Shown: positions 8,378-19,513, counted from the stretch's first letter. The stretch: DNA of 64,000 bases from JBBTCJ01 sp038043285 (GCA_038043285.1 JBBTCJ010000041.1:1-64000), one strand, 5' to 3'. The notes: generated from the sequence alone by a model not told the origin. Numbers and translations: made by a program.

Positions 8378-9277
8378 GTGAAGTTCTGCGTTGTTGAACT
8401 CGCCGGGGAGACCGGAGCAAGTCTGGCGGTAGAAAAGGACGGCGGACTCCTGCCGCTGGATGCCCCCCCGAGCGTTCGGGATGCGTTGGAGAAATTCGGC
8501 GACGCGGGTTTGATGTCCCTCGCCCGGAAGGCGTCTGGGAAGATCCACGGCATGGACCGAGTCCTGCGGTGGTTTCCGCCAGTGCCCAATCCACGGACGT
8601 TCCGGGATTTCTATGCCTTCGAACAGCACGTCAAGGCCGCGCGCGCCCGCCGCGGGATGGAGATGGTTCCCGAATGGTACGACCTGCAAATCTTCTACTT
8701 CTCAAATACCGGATCGCTGAAGGGACATCTTGAGCCGGTGAAGAAGCCGAAAGGAACCGCCGAACTCGACTTTGAGTTCGAGATCGGCTGCGTCATGGGA
8801 CGCAACGTGCTGGACGTGAGCGGCGAGGCGGCCGAGGAAGCGATCTTCGGGTTCCTGGTGCTGAACGACTGGTCGGCGCGCGATCTGCAACGCGCCGAAA
8901 TGAAGTGCTCACTGGGCCCAGCCAAGGGGAAGGATTTCGCTACGTCGATCGGCCCGTGGGTAGTCACTCCGGACGAACTGGCGGACCGCCGCGTCGGTCC
9001 GGGGAGATACGATCTTGCAATGACCGGCCGGCGTAATGGCAAGCCGATTTCGCGTGCGAACTGGAAGGATCTGTACCACGATTTCAGCAAGATGATCGAA
9101 CGCGGCTCACGCGATGCAACGATGTACGCCGGGGACTTGCTCGGAAGCGGAACCTGCGGCACGGGGTGCATTCTCGAACTTGGTCCGGAGGCTGCGGGAG
9201 GCTGGCTCAAGCAAGGCGACGCGGTCGAACTGGAGATCGAGCGACTCGGCACGCTCACCACGCCCATTGTCGAGTAG
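8378..9277 (+). CDS. Fumarylacetoacetate hydrolase family protein
   Basis: A 299-residue protein of the FAH family, metal-dependent hydrolases, isomerases or decarboxylases of acylpyruvates and related 2-oxo acids. The C-terminal catalytic domain spans about residues 95-295. The metal-ligand region ELDFEFEIGCVMGRN and then LNDWSARDLQRAEM are visible, as is the loop GPAKGKDFATSIGPWVV. The GTG start is chosen because AGGAG sits seven bases upstream; another GTG at 8348 lacks this. It is divergent from the cytochrome gene. The family alone does not identify the substrate; aromatic catabolism is one possibility, but no other such gene is adjacent. Confidence 0.85.
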   Translation: MKFCVVELAGETGASLAVEKDGGLLPLDAPPSVRDALEKFGDAGLMSLARKASGKIHGMDRVLRWFPPVPNPRTFRDFYAFEQHVKAARARRGMEMVPEWYDLQIFYFSNTGSLKGHLEPVKKPKGTAELDFEFEIGCVMGRNVLDVSGEAAEEAIFGFLVLNDWSARDLQRAEMKCSLGPAKGKDFATSIGPWVVTPDELADRRVGPGRYDLAMTGRRNGKPISRANWKDLYHDFSKMIERGSRDATMYAGDLLGSGTCGTGCILELGPEAAGGWLKQGDAVELEIERLGTLTTPIVE

Positions 9278-9339
9278 TCGCCGGCCGCACTGTCCATAGC
9301 GTTAAGGGCAGACCGCCACGGGGGCGCGGGGGAAATACT

Positions 9340-9606
9340 GTGGCGACAAGGGAAGAGTTGGAAGGGGCCGGTACGTTCCCGCTCTCCGCGGATCATCGCA
9401 TGTTGCTTCGTATCCGCGACACGCTGTACGAGGGAGATTGGTGCGATTTTGTGCATGACCTGCGTTGCCGCGCCGAGGGTCGCCCGCACGTCTATGAAAC
9501 GATCCCGCAAGCCGCAACGATGCACACCACGATCGTCGCCCACCTCAAGATGATCGAAGAAATGCAAGCCTGGGAACAGGCGCACAATTGCCGGCTACGA
9601 CCGTAG
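9340..9606 (+). CDS. Small hypothetical protein
   Basis: An 88-residue acidic/mixed protein starting with GTG preceded by GGGGGAAA. No recognised domain. Notable are LRIRDTLYEGDWCDFVHDL and the C-terminal helix MHTTIVAHLKMIEEMQAWEQAHN. No signal peptide or membrane segment, so probably cytosolic. It follows the FAH-family gene by 62 bases in the same direction and may share its transcript. A short hairpin (CGTAGG/CCTACG, 9602-9617) overlaps its stop codon. Function unknown. Confidence 0.55.
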   Translation: MATREELEGAGTFPLSADHRMLLRIRDTLYEGDWCDFVHDLRCRAEGRPHVYETIPQAATMHTTIVAHLKMIEEMQAWEQAHNCRLRP

Positions 9607-9649
9607 GAAAGCCTACGAGACACGACCTGACCCGCCCCCGCGCGTTGAT

Positions 9650-9679
9650 TTGACGGATTGGCGACAGCGCTGATAAACT
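9650..9679 (+). promoter_or_regulatory. Candidate promoter for the beta-propeller gene
   Basis: TTGACG at 9650-9655 (five of six matches) is followed after 18 bases by TAAACT at 9674-9679. GATAAA at 9672-9677 is an alternative -10. It stands about 100 bases before the ATG at 9781, in the gap after the small hypothetical gene. Moderate match only. Confidence 0.35.
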
Positions 9680-9780
9680 GCGTCAACCCCACGGCGTCTG
9701 CCGGTACGGTCCGTAACCCCGTGGGTCACACGCGAGTTCGCCAGGGAGTACGCTCCCGCGGCGTGGAGAAACCCTGTCTC

Positions 9781-11052
9781 ATGACGACGACAAGCCTTTG
9801 GCTGTTGTGCTCCGTGATTCAATTTCCTCTGGCACAAGGGGGCGCTTCAGGGTCCGGGCTCATTGACGAAGGCCAGCTTCATCAGGCCGGCTTGGTCAAG
9901 TTTTGGGAGGCGAAACTCCCTCTTGCGCCGGGAGATACCGTCGACGCGGGCTACCTCGTCGACGAGGCGCTGTACGTCACCAGCGACTTCGGGAAGATTT
10001 TCGCCCTTAAGGCTGACGTCGGGCTGCTGCGGTGGGGTGTGGAGTTGACCGCGCCGGATTTCAGGATTCTCCCCCCCACGCACGTTCTCACCGCGGACGG
10101 CGCAGGCCCGGTCGTGATCCCCACAACGACTGGAACGTTCGTTCTCGACCGATTCACCGGCGAACAGTTGCAGAGGTTCTCGCCGGAGTTCGCGGTCAGC
10201 AGTCCGGCTGTGGCTTTCGATCGCCACCTGCTCATGGGTGGCGCGGACTCGCGGTTCTACTCCCTGGTGTTCAACGATCCACGCATGGATCGACCGATCA
10301 AGCGTTGGGACGTCCTGGTCAAGGGACCGGTGACCGCCTCCCCGGTGCTTTTCGACGACGGATCGCTGCTGCTGGCCTCGACGGCCGGCGTCGTGATTGC
10401 CTGCGGGGCGCGTGACAAGGCGTTCCTCTGGTCCTACGAAACGGGCGGACCGCTGCTGGCTGACCCAGCCGTCGATGCCACCGGCGCGTACGTCGCCGGC
10501 ATGGACCGCTCGCTGTACAAGCTCGACAAAGCCAGCGGGAACGTGCTGTGGCGCGTTCGATTCCCCAGGTCTCTGGATGTCGGTCCGGTCGTCCTGGATG
10601 ACACCGTGTTCCAGTACTGCAGCGGGCATGGCTTGACCGCGCTGGCGGTTGACAACGGAACGGAGCGATGGCGGAACCCGTCAGCCGTTGCACTTGCGGG
10701 TCATAGCGAGGCCGGAGACGTCCTTCTCCGCGACGACCACCGAATCGAGACCGTTGAGCACGCGACAGGAAAATCGCGTGGAATCGCGGATTCACCCGGG
10801 GTGCGGAAGGCCGTCGTCAACACCATCGATGATTCCGCGTATTTCCTGGGCGACGGAGGCCGTGTCATCTGCCTCCGGCTTGATAGAGTGCCCTACCTGC
10901 GTCGACAGCAGATCACCGCCGCCCGGCAGCAGCTCAACGCGTCGCCGGTCGATGCCTCGACGACAACAAAGATCGAGAAGCCGCTGAAGCCCGTGTTGGA
11001 CGAGGAGCGCGACCCTCTTCGAAGCCCAAGCGACACAAAGCCTCAGCGGTGA
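9781..11052 (+). CDS. Secreted PQQ-like beta-propeller repeat protein
   Basis: A 423-residue exported protein. It begins with a short hydrophobic signal sequence (TTTSLWLLCSVIQFPLAQG). Several WD/PQQ-type blades follow, recognisable by repeats such as GKIFALKADVGLLRWGVEL, FVLDRFTGEQL, LYKLDKASGNVLWRVRF and LTALAVDNGTERW. Each has the pattern of a strand, a Gly turn and a terminal Trp. Proteins of this type are BamB-like scaffolds or quinoprotein-like; no PQQ-binding or dehydrogenase residues could be confirmed. The ATG at 9781 is chosen because it starts the signal sequence. A poorly conserved charged tail of about 60 residues follows the blades. Probably periplasmic; role unknown. Confidence 0.78.
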   Translation: MTTTSLWLLCSVIQFPLAQGGASGSGLIDEGQLHQAGLVKFWEAKLPLAPGDTVDAGYLVDEALYVTSDFGKIFALKADVGLLRWGVELTAPDFRILPPTHVLTADGAGPVVIPTTTGTFVLDRFTGEQLQRFSPEFAVSSPAVAFDRHLLMGGADSRFYSLVFNDPRMDRPIKRWDVLVKGPVTASPVLFDDGSLLLASTAGVVIACGARDKAFLWSYETGGPLLADPAVDATGAYVAGMDRSLYKLDKASGNVLWRVRFPRSLDVGPVVLDDTVFQYCSGHGLTALAVDNGTERWRNPSAVALAGHSEAGDVLLRDDHRIETVEHATGKSRGIADSPGVRKAVVNTIDDSAYFLGDGGRVICLRLDRVPYLRRQQITAARQQLNASPVDASTTTKIEKPLKPVLDEERDPLRSPSDTKPQR

Positions 11053-11140
11053 CGGCCCCCGCGGGCGTTCTGGCAAACCATTCACGGGCAGATCGTCCGC
11101 GTCTTTGGCGCGTTGTAGGCGCGGCGTTACCATCGAAGTC

Positions 11141-12814
<1,674 letters not shown>

Positions 12815-13008
12815 CGATCGGCTAAACGGGTGTGAGGCGCCCCCGGGCCGCTCCCAGACGGTCGAGGGGCGGATTGACGAGCGAGGATCGCTCACGCTGG
12901 AACCGATCCTTGACTGTCGCGGTACGAATTCCCGACCATCGCCCCCTGGAATGCCCCGCGATGCGGTCTTGCGACCGTCGCGCTTCGAATCCGTGCGTGC
13001 ATACCGTG

Positions 13009-13036
13009 TTGTCGCTCAGCACGCCCCGCCTATAAT
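13009..13036 (+). promoter_or_regulatory. Candidate promoter for the cobalamin adenosyltransferase gene
   Basis: A perfect TATAAT at 13031-13036 is preceded after 16 bases by TTGTCG (four of six matches) at 13009-13014. The GTG start of the adenosyltransferase lies 25 bases beyond the -10. The short leader leaves no room for a cobalamin riboswitch, and none is seen. Confidence 0.45.
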
Positions 13037-13060
13037 TGAGAGAAACCAGGGGTCGAACGG

Positions 13061-13618
13061 GTGAAGCTCTATACGCGTACAGGTGATGACGGCTCGACGG
13101 GACTCGCGGGGAACGTGCGCGTGGCGAAGGACGATCTCCGGGTGGCGGCGTACGGAGAGGTCGACGAAACGAACGCGGCCATTGGCGTTGCAATCGCCGT
13201 TTATGCCGACCCTGCGATGGCTGAACAGTTGAAGCGCATCCAAAGTGATCTCTTCGTGCTTGGGGCTGAACTGGCTGCGCCGGCCGGAGGAACCACCTCC
13301 AACTCCATTGGCGCGGACGATGTCGCTCGACTGGAAAGTTGGATCGACGAGGCGACCGCGAAGGTTCCCGCCCTGCGATGCTTCGTGCTGCCCGGCGGAT
13401 CATCCGGCTCGGCGGCGCTTCATTTCGCCCGAACGGTTTGCCGGCGAGCGGAACGGGCCGTCGTTGCGCTGAGACGTCGTGAGCAAGTTGGCGAACACGC
13501 ACTGATCTATCTCAACCGATTGAGTGACTTGCTTTTCGCCTTGGCCCGCCTGAGCAATCGACAGGCGGGCCTTGACGACGTTCCGTGGATTGCGCCGAAC
13601 GCAAGCCGCCAGCGGTAG
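13061..13618 (+). CDS. ATP:cob(I)alamin adenosyltransferase, PduO/MMAB type
   Basis: A 185-residue cytosolic enzyme that transfers adenosyl from ATP to cob(I)alamin, making coenzyme B12. Diagnostic features are the N-terminal ATP loop YTRTGDDGSTGL (residues 4-15), AYGEVDETNAAIG, the LPGGSSGSAALHFARTVCRRAER block, and the C-terminal YLNRLSDLLFALAR. Length is normal for the family. It starts with GTG preceded by AGGGG. The following ligase gene begins 19 bases after the stop, so read-through transcription is likely, although no functional link is evident. Confidence 0.92.
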   Translation: MKLYTRTGDDGSTGLAGNVRVAKDDLRVAAYGEVDETNAAIGVAIAVYADPAMAEQLKRIQSDLFVLGAELAAPAGGTTSNSIGADDVARLESWIDEATAKVPALRCFVLPGGSSGSAALHFARTVCRRAERAVVALRRREQVGEHALIYLNRLSDLLFALARLSNRQAGLDDVPWIAPNASRQR

Positions 13619-13637
13619 GCCGCATCCAGGGAAACCC

Positions 13638-16600
13638 ATGGACCGCGACGCGACCTCGATCCCCCCGACAAACCCGGCATCGAGTGTGTTTCAATCCCTG
13701 CAAGTCGTCGCGATTTTCGTGTTTCTTGCGGTAGTGGGCGGCGGGGCCCTGCTCCTGAGCGCGGCCGAATCACGACAGGTGATCGACGGGGCCATCCCCT
13801 GGACGGCCGACTCGTGGCTTCGCGCCATCGTGCAAATCCTCTGTCTGAATTACGAGTTCCCGACTCCCAATCAAGGGGAGATCAAGGGATATCTGTTGGG
13901 CATCGGCGTAGGACTGCTGCTCCTGAGCGTCGCCGTCACGGTGCTCTCCCGCTCCAAGGCTGGCTCGGCGCAGGTCGAAGCGAGCGGCGGGACGGGGATG
14001 ATAGGCGCCGCGACGTGGCGCGGGTCAGCGTCCGCCCTGCGAGCGGCTCAGGTTCTTGCGGGGCTGTACGTCCTTTGGTCCTTCGCCAGTAGCCGATGGT
14101 CCAGCGCTCCCGACCTCTCCGTGGGAGGCAGCGTCGTTCTGGCCATCCAATTCCTCTGGGCCTTCGGTATTGCGCACACCCTGGACGAACGATCGGGCAG
14201 AATCGCGTGTCGCATCATGGTCGTTGCTCTCGGCCTCGCGTCGGGATGCGCGGTTTGGTACTACTATGGTCGAAACCCCGTGCTGCCGGCCAAGTTCCCC
14301 TTTGGGAACCCTTCGTTTCTGGCCGCAAGCCTCATCCCCTGCATTGTTCTGTGCATGGCGTTCATGCTGAATGTCCTGCCGGCTAAGGATCCTCCGACGA
14401 GAGCACGAACCGCTGCGGCATGGGCGATTGTCGCGGCGGTCGCGCTGGCGCTTTCCGGCTTGGCCATGGCGTTGGCCAACTCGCGCGGTCCGGCGGTCGG
14501 ACTCGCCTTTGGAGTCCTCGCGCTGGCGTTTTTCACCTTGCGAGGAAGGTGGCGCTTCGTCGCGGTCTTCGCCGCCATCGCGTTTGTTGCGGTCGGATTC
14601 ACCTACTTCAGCGGAACGCTTGACGACGCCTCCCCAACGGGCCGGACGGCCTCGGCGCGATTTCGCGTTTATGCTTGGAGTTACGCGTGGCGAATGTTCA
14701 CGGATCGCCCGATCGTAGGGCACGGGCAAGGGGGCTACGCGCTTCACGCGGACGCCTTCACCGTGGACGACATTCTTGCGGACCCACTACCGTTCGTGGG
14801 CCGGGTGGATCACGCGCATAACGAATGGCTGGAGGTGCTGGCCGATCTGGGGATTGTCGGCGGCGTCCTGGCTCTCGCGGTGCTGCTTCTGACCCTGGTC
14901 GCCTGTTTCCGGTCCATGCACCTTGCATCCTCGCGCGAGGGACGGTGGATGCAAGCGGGATGCGCCGCGAGCCTGGTTGGCCTGGCGGTCTCGGAATGTT
15001 TCGGCGTCGGGCTGAGGGTCTGCGAAACGCCGACGTTTTTTTACTCCGTCCTTGGAATCGCGTGGGCGGGTGCGCGGCAATCCGCGCCCTCGCTGGTGGA
15101 TATCGGATCGCGGGGCCGCCTCGGTCGCATGAGTGCCGCGGCGCTGGCGGGCAGCATGGGAATCCTCACCATCGCCCTTGCCCAGCAGGATTTTTTCGCC
15201 GCCCGCCAGGCATACCGCGCCGCCGCGCAGCTCCGCAGCGATGATCCGTTACCCGCGGCGGCATCGGCGCAGGCTTCGATCCGTCGTCTTTGGCCCCAGC
15301 GCGCGCTGGTCAATCGCGCGCAGCTTTGCGATGTCTATTTGACGCTTGCCGATCGGTATCAAAGAAGAGCGGTTGACCGGGCGCGAAGGGCGGAAGAGTC
15401 CGTGCCCCAGGATCCACGATTGCGGCAGTTGGCGGACGTCGATTTCGCGGAGGCGGAGGCCTACACGACCTCGGCCGCACGCGAGTTGAAAGAGTTGGTT
15501 TCGCGGTCGCCGTCCTTCCTGAATATCGGGTTGCTGGAGTTCCGGGTGAACGTGCTTAGTGCCCGAGCCGCCGCCGCGAAAAGCGACTTGGCGGCAAGCG
15601 AAGCATTCATCCGTAACGCCGGATCGGCTCTGGAGCGCGAGATGCGTCGCCAGCCTTTCGAGCCATCGCTGGTCGTGGACTACATGCGGGTGGCGGGCGG
15701 CGACTTGGATTCGCCGTCGGCCCTACAGCGTCTTGCAAGACCGCTGCGTCATCACCGCCTTGGCGAGGCGTATTTGAGCGTGCTTCGCTACTTCGCCCAA
15801 GATGAAGTATTCATGCGCGGCATGGAGGGAGAGATCGGCAAAACCATCGCCCGCACGCTATCAAGCGATGCGGAGGATCGGGCCGCTGCTGCAAACGAGT
15901 GGGGTCCGGAGAGGCTTCGCCTGGGCGCCGCGCTGTTCTTTTTGGCTGATCGCACGGAGGACGCCGCTCGAACCCTCGACGTAGGCGCTGCGGCGTACGA
16001 ATCGCTCGCTGCCGCGGCGCCGCTCGGCGCCGCGGCGTTCTTCGCGGAGTTGGCGGACATGCGGTTTTTCGCAGCCCCGCGATCGCCGCTGCGGGCGTTG
16101 GTCGCCGCGCGGCGGGCCATCGAGATCGCCCCGGATTCCCAAGACGGGCGCGAACTGCGCGACTTGATTCGCCAGAGAACGATCTACTATCACCTCGCCG
16201 GCGACCAGGCGGCGGAGGCGCTGGAAGTCTTGCGAGCGACGGCCCCCGCCGACGCCCCGGAGGAGGCCGCTCGACATGAACTCGGCGTTCGTTACCAACG
16301 CCTGGCTGAATCCATTCTTACTCGTCGCCGCGAACTCCTCCGCCGGCAGGACGACGAGGGTCAGGAGATTCGGACGGCGCTGGGGCGCTGGCTGGACCGC
16401 GCCATCGAACTGGCGCCGGATGAGTTCCCCGCGTACTTCTTGGCGGCGGACCTTGCCTTGTTTCAGTCCGATCCCGCCGCCGCGGCGCGACAACTCGAAC
16501 AGGCTCTGCAAAGGGGGCTGGACCCGGTCGCCGCGCAGGATCTTCTCGATGCCGCTGGCGAAAACGGCATTCACCACCCAGCGCTGGATTCGTTGCGCAA

Positions 16601-16667
16601 ACGGATTTCTCCGCCGGCCGACGACGAGCCGGCCAAGCACGACGGGGAACAACCATCGCCCGATTGA
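13638..16667 (+). CDS. O-antigen ligase/polymerase-like membrane protein with long TPR-like C-terminal region
   Basis: A 1009-residue protein; the ATG is preceded by AGGGA. About the first 530 residues hold ten or more hydrophobic helices, with the Wzy_C/O-antigen ligase signature near residues 335-415: AWSYAWRMFTDRPIVGHGQGG and then VDHAHNEWLEVLADLGIVGG. The remaining 470 residues are soluble, helical and Ala/Arg-rich with TPR-like spacing (for example SPLRALVAARRAIEIAPDSQDG and DEFPAYFLAADLALFQSDPAAAARQLEQAL). The family joins glycan chains to lipid A or other acceptors, or polymerises them, at the periplasmic face. The TPR region could recruit partners. No glycosyltransferase or polysaccharide genes flank it. 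The substrate is unknown. Confidence 0.8.
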   Translation: MDRDATSIPPTNPASSVFQSLQVVAIFVFLAVVGGGALLLSAAESRQVIDGAIPWTADSWLRAIVQILCLNYEFPTPNQGEIKGYLLGIGVGLLLLSVAVTVLSRSKAGSAQVEASGGTGMIGAATWRGSASALRAAQVLAGLYVLWSFASSRWSSAPDLSVGGSVVLAIQFLWAFGIAHTLDERSGRIACRIMVVALGLASGCAVWYYYGRNPVLPAKFPFGNPSFLAASLIPCIVLCMAFMLNVLPAKDPPTRARTAAAWAIVAAVALALSGLAMALANSRGPAVGLAFGVLALAFFTLRGRWRFVAVFAAIAFVAVGFTYFSGTLDDASPTGRTASARFRVYAWSYAWRMFTDRPIVGHGQGGYALHADAFTVDDILADPLPFVGRVDHAHNEWLEVLADLGIVGGVLALAVLLLTLVACFRSMHLASSREGRWMQAGCAASLVGLAVSECFGVGLRVCETPTFFYSVLGIAWAGARQSAPSLVDIGSRGRLGRMSAAALAGSMGILTIALAQQDFFAARQAYRAAAQLRSDDPLPAAASAQASIRRLWPQRALVNRAQLCDVYLTLADRYQRRAVDRARRAEESVPQDPRLRQLADVDFAEAEAYTTSAARELKELVSRSPSFLNIGLLEFRVNVLSARAAAAKSDLAASEAFIRNAGSALEREMRRQPFEPSLVVDYMRVAGGDLDSPSALQRLARPLRHHRLGEAYLSVLRYFAQDEVFMRGMEGEIGKTIARTLSSDAEDRAAAANEWGPERLRLGAALFFLADRTEDAARTLDVGAAAYESLAAAAPLGAAAFFAELADMRFFAAPRSPLRALVAARRAIEIAPDSQDGRELRDLIRQRTIYYHLAGDQAAEALEVLRATAPADAPEEAARHELGVRYQRLAESILTRRRELLRRQDDEGQEIRTALGRWLDRAIELAPDEFPAYFLAADLALFQSDPAAAARQLEQALQRGLDPVAAQDLLDAAGENGIHHPALDSLRKRISPPADDEPAKHDGEQPSPD

Positions 16668-16985
16668 TCTCGCCGAAAGGAACCCCAGGTGGCCACGGCA
16701 TCCTGGCGGGATCTTCGCTGGCCGAGGGCCCCGCTACACAGTGTTCTGTAGGCCTCTCCAGGACCATTGGAACCGAGCCGTCGGAGCAAAGGTGATCGTC
16801 CGGTTGCCACCAGTCCGACGTGCGTCTACTCTTGCAGGGTTCCGGCGGCGTAGCCAGCGAGATGATCGGGCTTGCGCGTCTCTGTGGGTGCGGCGCCGAG
16901 AATTCTTGCGTTTCTCTGTCCGGGCCGAAGAATCCCACGCCGACGTCGTGTCGGCAGGTGCACGTGAATCGAGGCATTTAGGGCG
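16668..16985 (+). other. Intergenic stretch, no gene seen
   Basis: About 320 bases between the O-antigen-ligase-like gene and the M16 pair. Short open frames exist on both strands but lack ribosome sites and family resemblance. No convincing terminator, repeat or RNA gene was found. Confidence 0.5.
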
Positions 16986-18257
16986 ATGATCAAGCTTTTC
17001 CACGACGTCCTTCCCAACGGAATCGAGTGCGGCGTGGCCGAGGCGGCGGGGAGGCACGTTGTCTCGTTTCAGGTGCGCGTCCTCGCGGGGCACGTGAACG
17101 AACCCGTCGACAGGCTGGGGTTGGCGCGAATCGTGGAAGGGACCATCGACAAGGGCACGCCGAAGCGATCCGCGCAGGAGCTTTCCGACGCCTTTGACGA
17201 CATCGGCGCGGTGCGCGGCGCGGGTTCGGGGCGCGAAACAACGACCTTCACGTGCACGGTGCTTCCCGAACATCTCGACCGCGCTCTTGAACTTCATGCG
17301 GAGATGCTCCGCACCCCGACGCTCCCCTCGAAGGCGGTGGAAGTGAACGTCGAGCTGGCACGCCAGGAACTTACCGCCCTGCAGGATGACCCGCAGGGTC
17401 TGGTGGAGAAACATATCACGCCGAGGGCGTACGGTCCGGTGCTTGGCCGCCACCCGCTGGGTGAGCCGACGACCCTCAACCACATCACCCGATCGGACGT
17501 CGAACAATTCTGGAAGGCGCACTACCACAATGGACGGATCGTGGCGGTGTTCGCGGGGCCGGTCGGCCCGAATGCCGCGGCGGACCTGCTCGGTCGCCAC
17601 TTCGACGGATTCGGTGAACGCCGAGCGCAGGGCCGCGAAGCTCAGGAATTCATCTTTACTCCCGGAAGGACGCACGTTATCAAGGCCCTCGAACAGCAGC
17701 AGATGGCGATCTGCTGGCCCGGAGTCGACGCGACGCATCTCGATTTCCCGGTGCAGCAAGTCGCGCTGGGGATCCTTTCCGGCGGCATGAGCGGCAGGCT
17801 GTTCACCGAAGTGCGGGAGAAGCGGGGCCTCGTCTATTGGGTGAGCGCCTGGCAGGACACTCCGCGTGGCGTGGGTATGATGTTCCTCGGCGCCTCGACG
17901 ACTCCCGATCGTTGCGACGAAACCTATGCAACGATGCTCCGCGAGGTCGACCGCCTTTCCGAGGACATCGAAGACGACGAACTGCGGCGGGCCGTCACCG
18001 GCCTGGTCGCCGCCCACGACACCCGTGGAGATTCCACGCGCGCGCGGTGCGTCGAAATCGGAAACGACCTGTTCTTCTTTGGAAGACCAATTCCCCTGGA
18101 GGAGAAGGTGGCCAAACTCGAAGCCGTCACCATCAACGACGTGCGTCGGTACCTCGCGGAACATCGGCGCGATCAGCTCTGCGTACTCACGCTCGGACCC
18201 AGACCTCTGTCCGCGTCGGGGTGCGTGTCGCCTGCAGCGGTGGAGGCAGCTCAATGA
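16986..18257 (+). CDS. M16 family peptidase-like protein, catalytically degenerate subunit
   Basis: A 423-residue protein with the M16 fold (PF00675 and PF05193 halves). Family features are HDVLPNGIECGVAE, a GRLFTEVREKRGLVYWVSAW segment and the N-terminal strand pattern. The zinc motif HxxEH is lost: the matching positions read R48-I-V-E51-G52, so no active zinc site can form. The next gene encodes an M16 protein with an intact motif and starts within this stop codon (ATGA). By analogy with two-subunit M16B peptidases and mitochondrial processing peptidase, the two probably form a heterodimer with one active half. No signal peptide is evident, so the complex is likely cytosolic. Confidence 0.85.
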   Translation: MIKLFHDVLPNGIECGVAEAAGRHVVSFQVRVLAGHVNEPVDRLGLARIVEGTIDKGTPKRSAQELSDAFDDIGAVRGAGSGRETTTFTCTVLPEHLDRALELHAEMLRTPTLPSKAVEVNVELARQELTALQDDPQGLVEKHITPRAYGPVLGRHPLGEPTTLNHITRSDVEQFWKAHYHNGRIVAVFAGPVGPNAAADLLGRHFDGFGERRAQGREAQEFIFTPGRTHVIKALEQQQMAICWPGVDATHLDFPVQQVALGILSGGMSGRLFTEVREKRGLVYWVSAWQDTPRGVGMMFLGASTTPDRCDETYATMLREVDRLSEDIEDDELRRAVTGLVAAHDTRGDSTRARCVEIGNDLFFFGRPIPLEEKVAKLEAVTINDVRRYLAEHRRDQLCVLTLGPRPLSASGCVSPAAVEAAQ

Positions 18258-19513
18258 CGAATAACGCCCCGGCCGACGATCGCTACGTCGTCCACCGACT
18301 CGCCAACGGATTGCAGGTGATCATCGAGAGGATGCCCGACGTTCGCAGCGCCGCCGCCGGATTCTACGTGTGCACAGGGGCGCGCGACGAGACGCCGGAA
18401 GTCGCCGGTGTATCCCACTTCCTCGAACACATGATGTTCAAGGGTACGAGCAAACGGTCATGGCGCGAGATCACCATCGACTTTGACGCCATGGGAAGCA
18501 GCTACAACGCCTACACCAGCGAGGATCGGACGGTCTACTACGGCTGGGTTCGCAGGGGCGATATCGAGCGGCAGATCGAACTGCTCTCCGACATGATGCG
18601 CTCGACGCTGCCTCCCGCGGAGTTTGGCACGGAAAAGAACGTCATCCTGGAAGAGATCGCTATGGCCAAGGACAACCTCGACCATCTCGCGTTCGATTTT
18701 CTGCAGGAGCAGGTGTTCGCGGGCCACTCACTCGCCTGGCCCGTCCTGGGGTATGAGAGCACCGTCGGATCGTTGCAGCGCGATCGGATGGGGGAGTACA
18801 TGCAGCGCCGATACGCCCCCAACAACATGTGGCTGGTCGTCGCGGGCAACGTCGATGTGCCGGCGGTCATCACCGTAGCGGAGCGATGCTGCGGGGCTTG
18901 GAAAACCGTGGAGGATGCGTCGAGGCGGACGCCGCCGCCGGTCCACAAGGGCGTCGGAAAATTGGTCGTCGATCGCTTCCGGCAGCAGATCGTCGCGCTG
19001 ACCTTCCCCTCCGTGAGCGCACGGGATCCGCGGGCCGAGACGGTGGCGGCGGCGGTGCAGATTCTCGGCGGGGACAATTCACGGTTCTTCTGGAATATCG
19101 TTCAGAAGGGAATTGCTCCGCGCGCCGGTGCGCATCACCTGGATTATACCGACAGCGGCGTGTTCATCCTCTATGGGAGCTGCGAGCCGGAGCGGGCCGA
19201 CGCATTGCTGGAGGCCATGCGGAACGAGGCCTCCAGAATCTGCTCGGAGCCTGTGCTGGAGCGCGAAGTCGAGCGGGTCAAGAACAGACGGCGCACGAGC
19301 TTGGCGATGGACGCGGAAACCCCGTATTGTCGCCTCACGCAGTTGATGGACGACATGGAGTGTTACGGCCGACCCCGGACCGTCGAGGAAACGCTGGCCG
19401 AGGTCGAAACCGTCACTGCGAAAAGTGTTCACGAATACCTCCAGGCATTCCCCATTGACCGGGAGGGGTATCTCATCAGCGTCGGCCCGCGTGATTGGCC
19501 GGAGGCTGGATGA
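18254..19513 (+). CDS. M16 family zinc peptidase, active subunit
   Basis: A 419-residue peptidase with the inverted zinc motif HFLEH (H55, E58, H59) and the distal glutamate at E133/E134 in VILEEIAMAKDN, the expected 74-76 residues away. The C-terminal M16 half contains the substrate-binding block FWNIVQKGIAPRAGAHHLDY. The start codon overlaps the stop of the upstream inactive paralogue, implying coupled production of a 1:1 pair. No signal peptide seen. The usual role of such pairs is clearance or processing of peptides; the substrate is unknown. Confidence 0.9.
   Translation: MTNNAPADDRYVVHRLANGLQVIIERMPDVRSAAAGFYVCTGARDETPEVAGVSHFLEHMMFKGTSKRSWREITIDFDAMGSSYNAYTSEDRTVYYGWVRRGDIERQIELLSDMMRSTLPPAEFGTEKNVILEEIAMAKDNLDHLAFDFLQEQVFAGHSLAWPVLGYESTVGSLQRDRMGEYMQRRYAPNNMWLVVAGNVDVPAVITVAERCCGAWKTVEDASRRTPPPVHKGVGKLVVDRFRQQIVALTFPSVSARDPRAETVAAAVQILGGDNSRFFWNIVQKGIAPRAGAHHLDYTDSGVFILYGSCEPERADALLEAMRNEASRICSEPVLEREVERVKNRRRTSLAMDAETPYCRLTQLMDDMECYGRPRTVEETLAEVETVTAKSVHEYLQAFPIDREGYLISVGPRDWPEAG

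Noticed and set aside
13037..13061. Cobalamin riboswitch for the adenosyltransferase
   Set aside because: The space between the likely -10 and the start is about 25 bases, too short, and no B12-box-like sequence was seen.
16734..18254. A 506-residue open frame on the minus strand
   Set aside because: It lies antisense over the well-supported M16 gene, has Arg/His-rich composition and no family resemblance. Long antisense frames are expected at this GC content.
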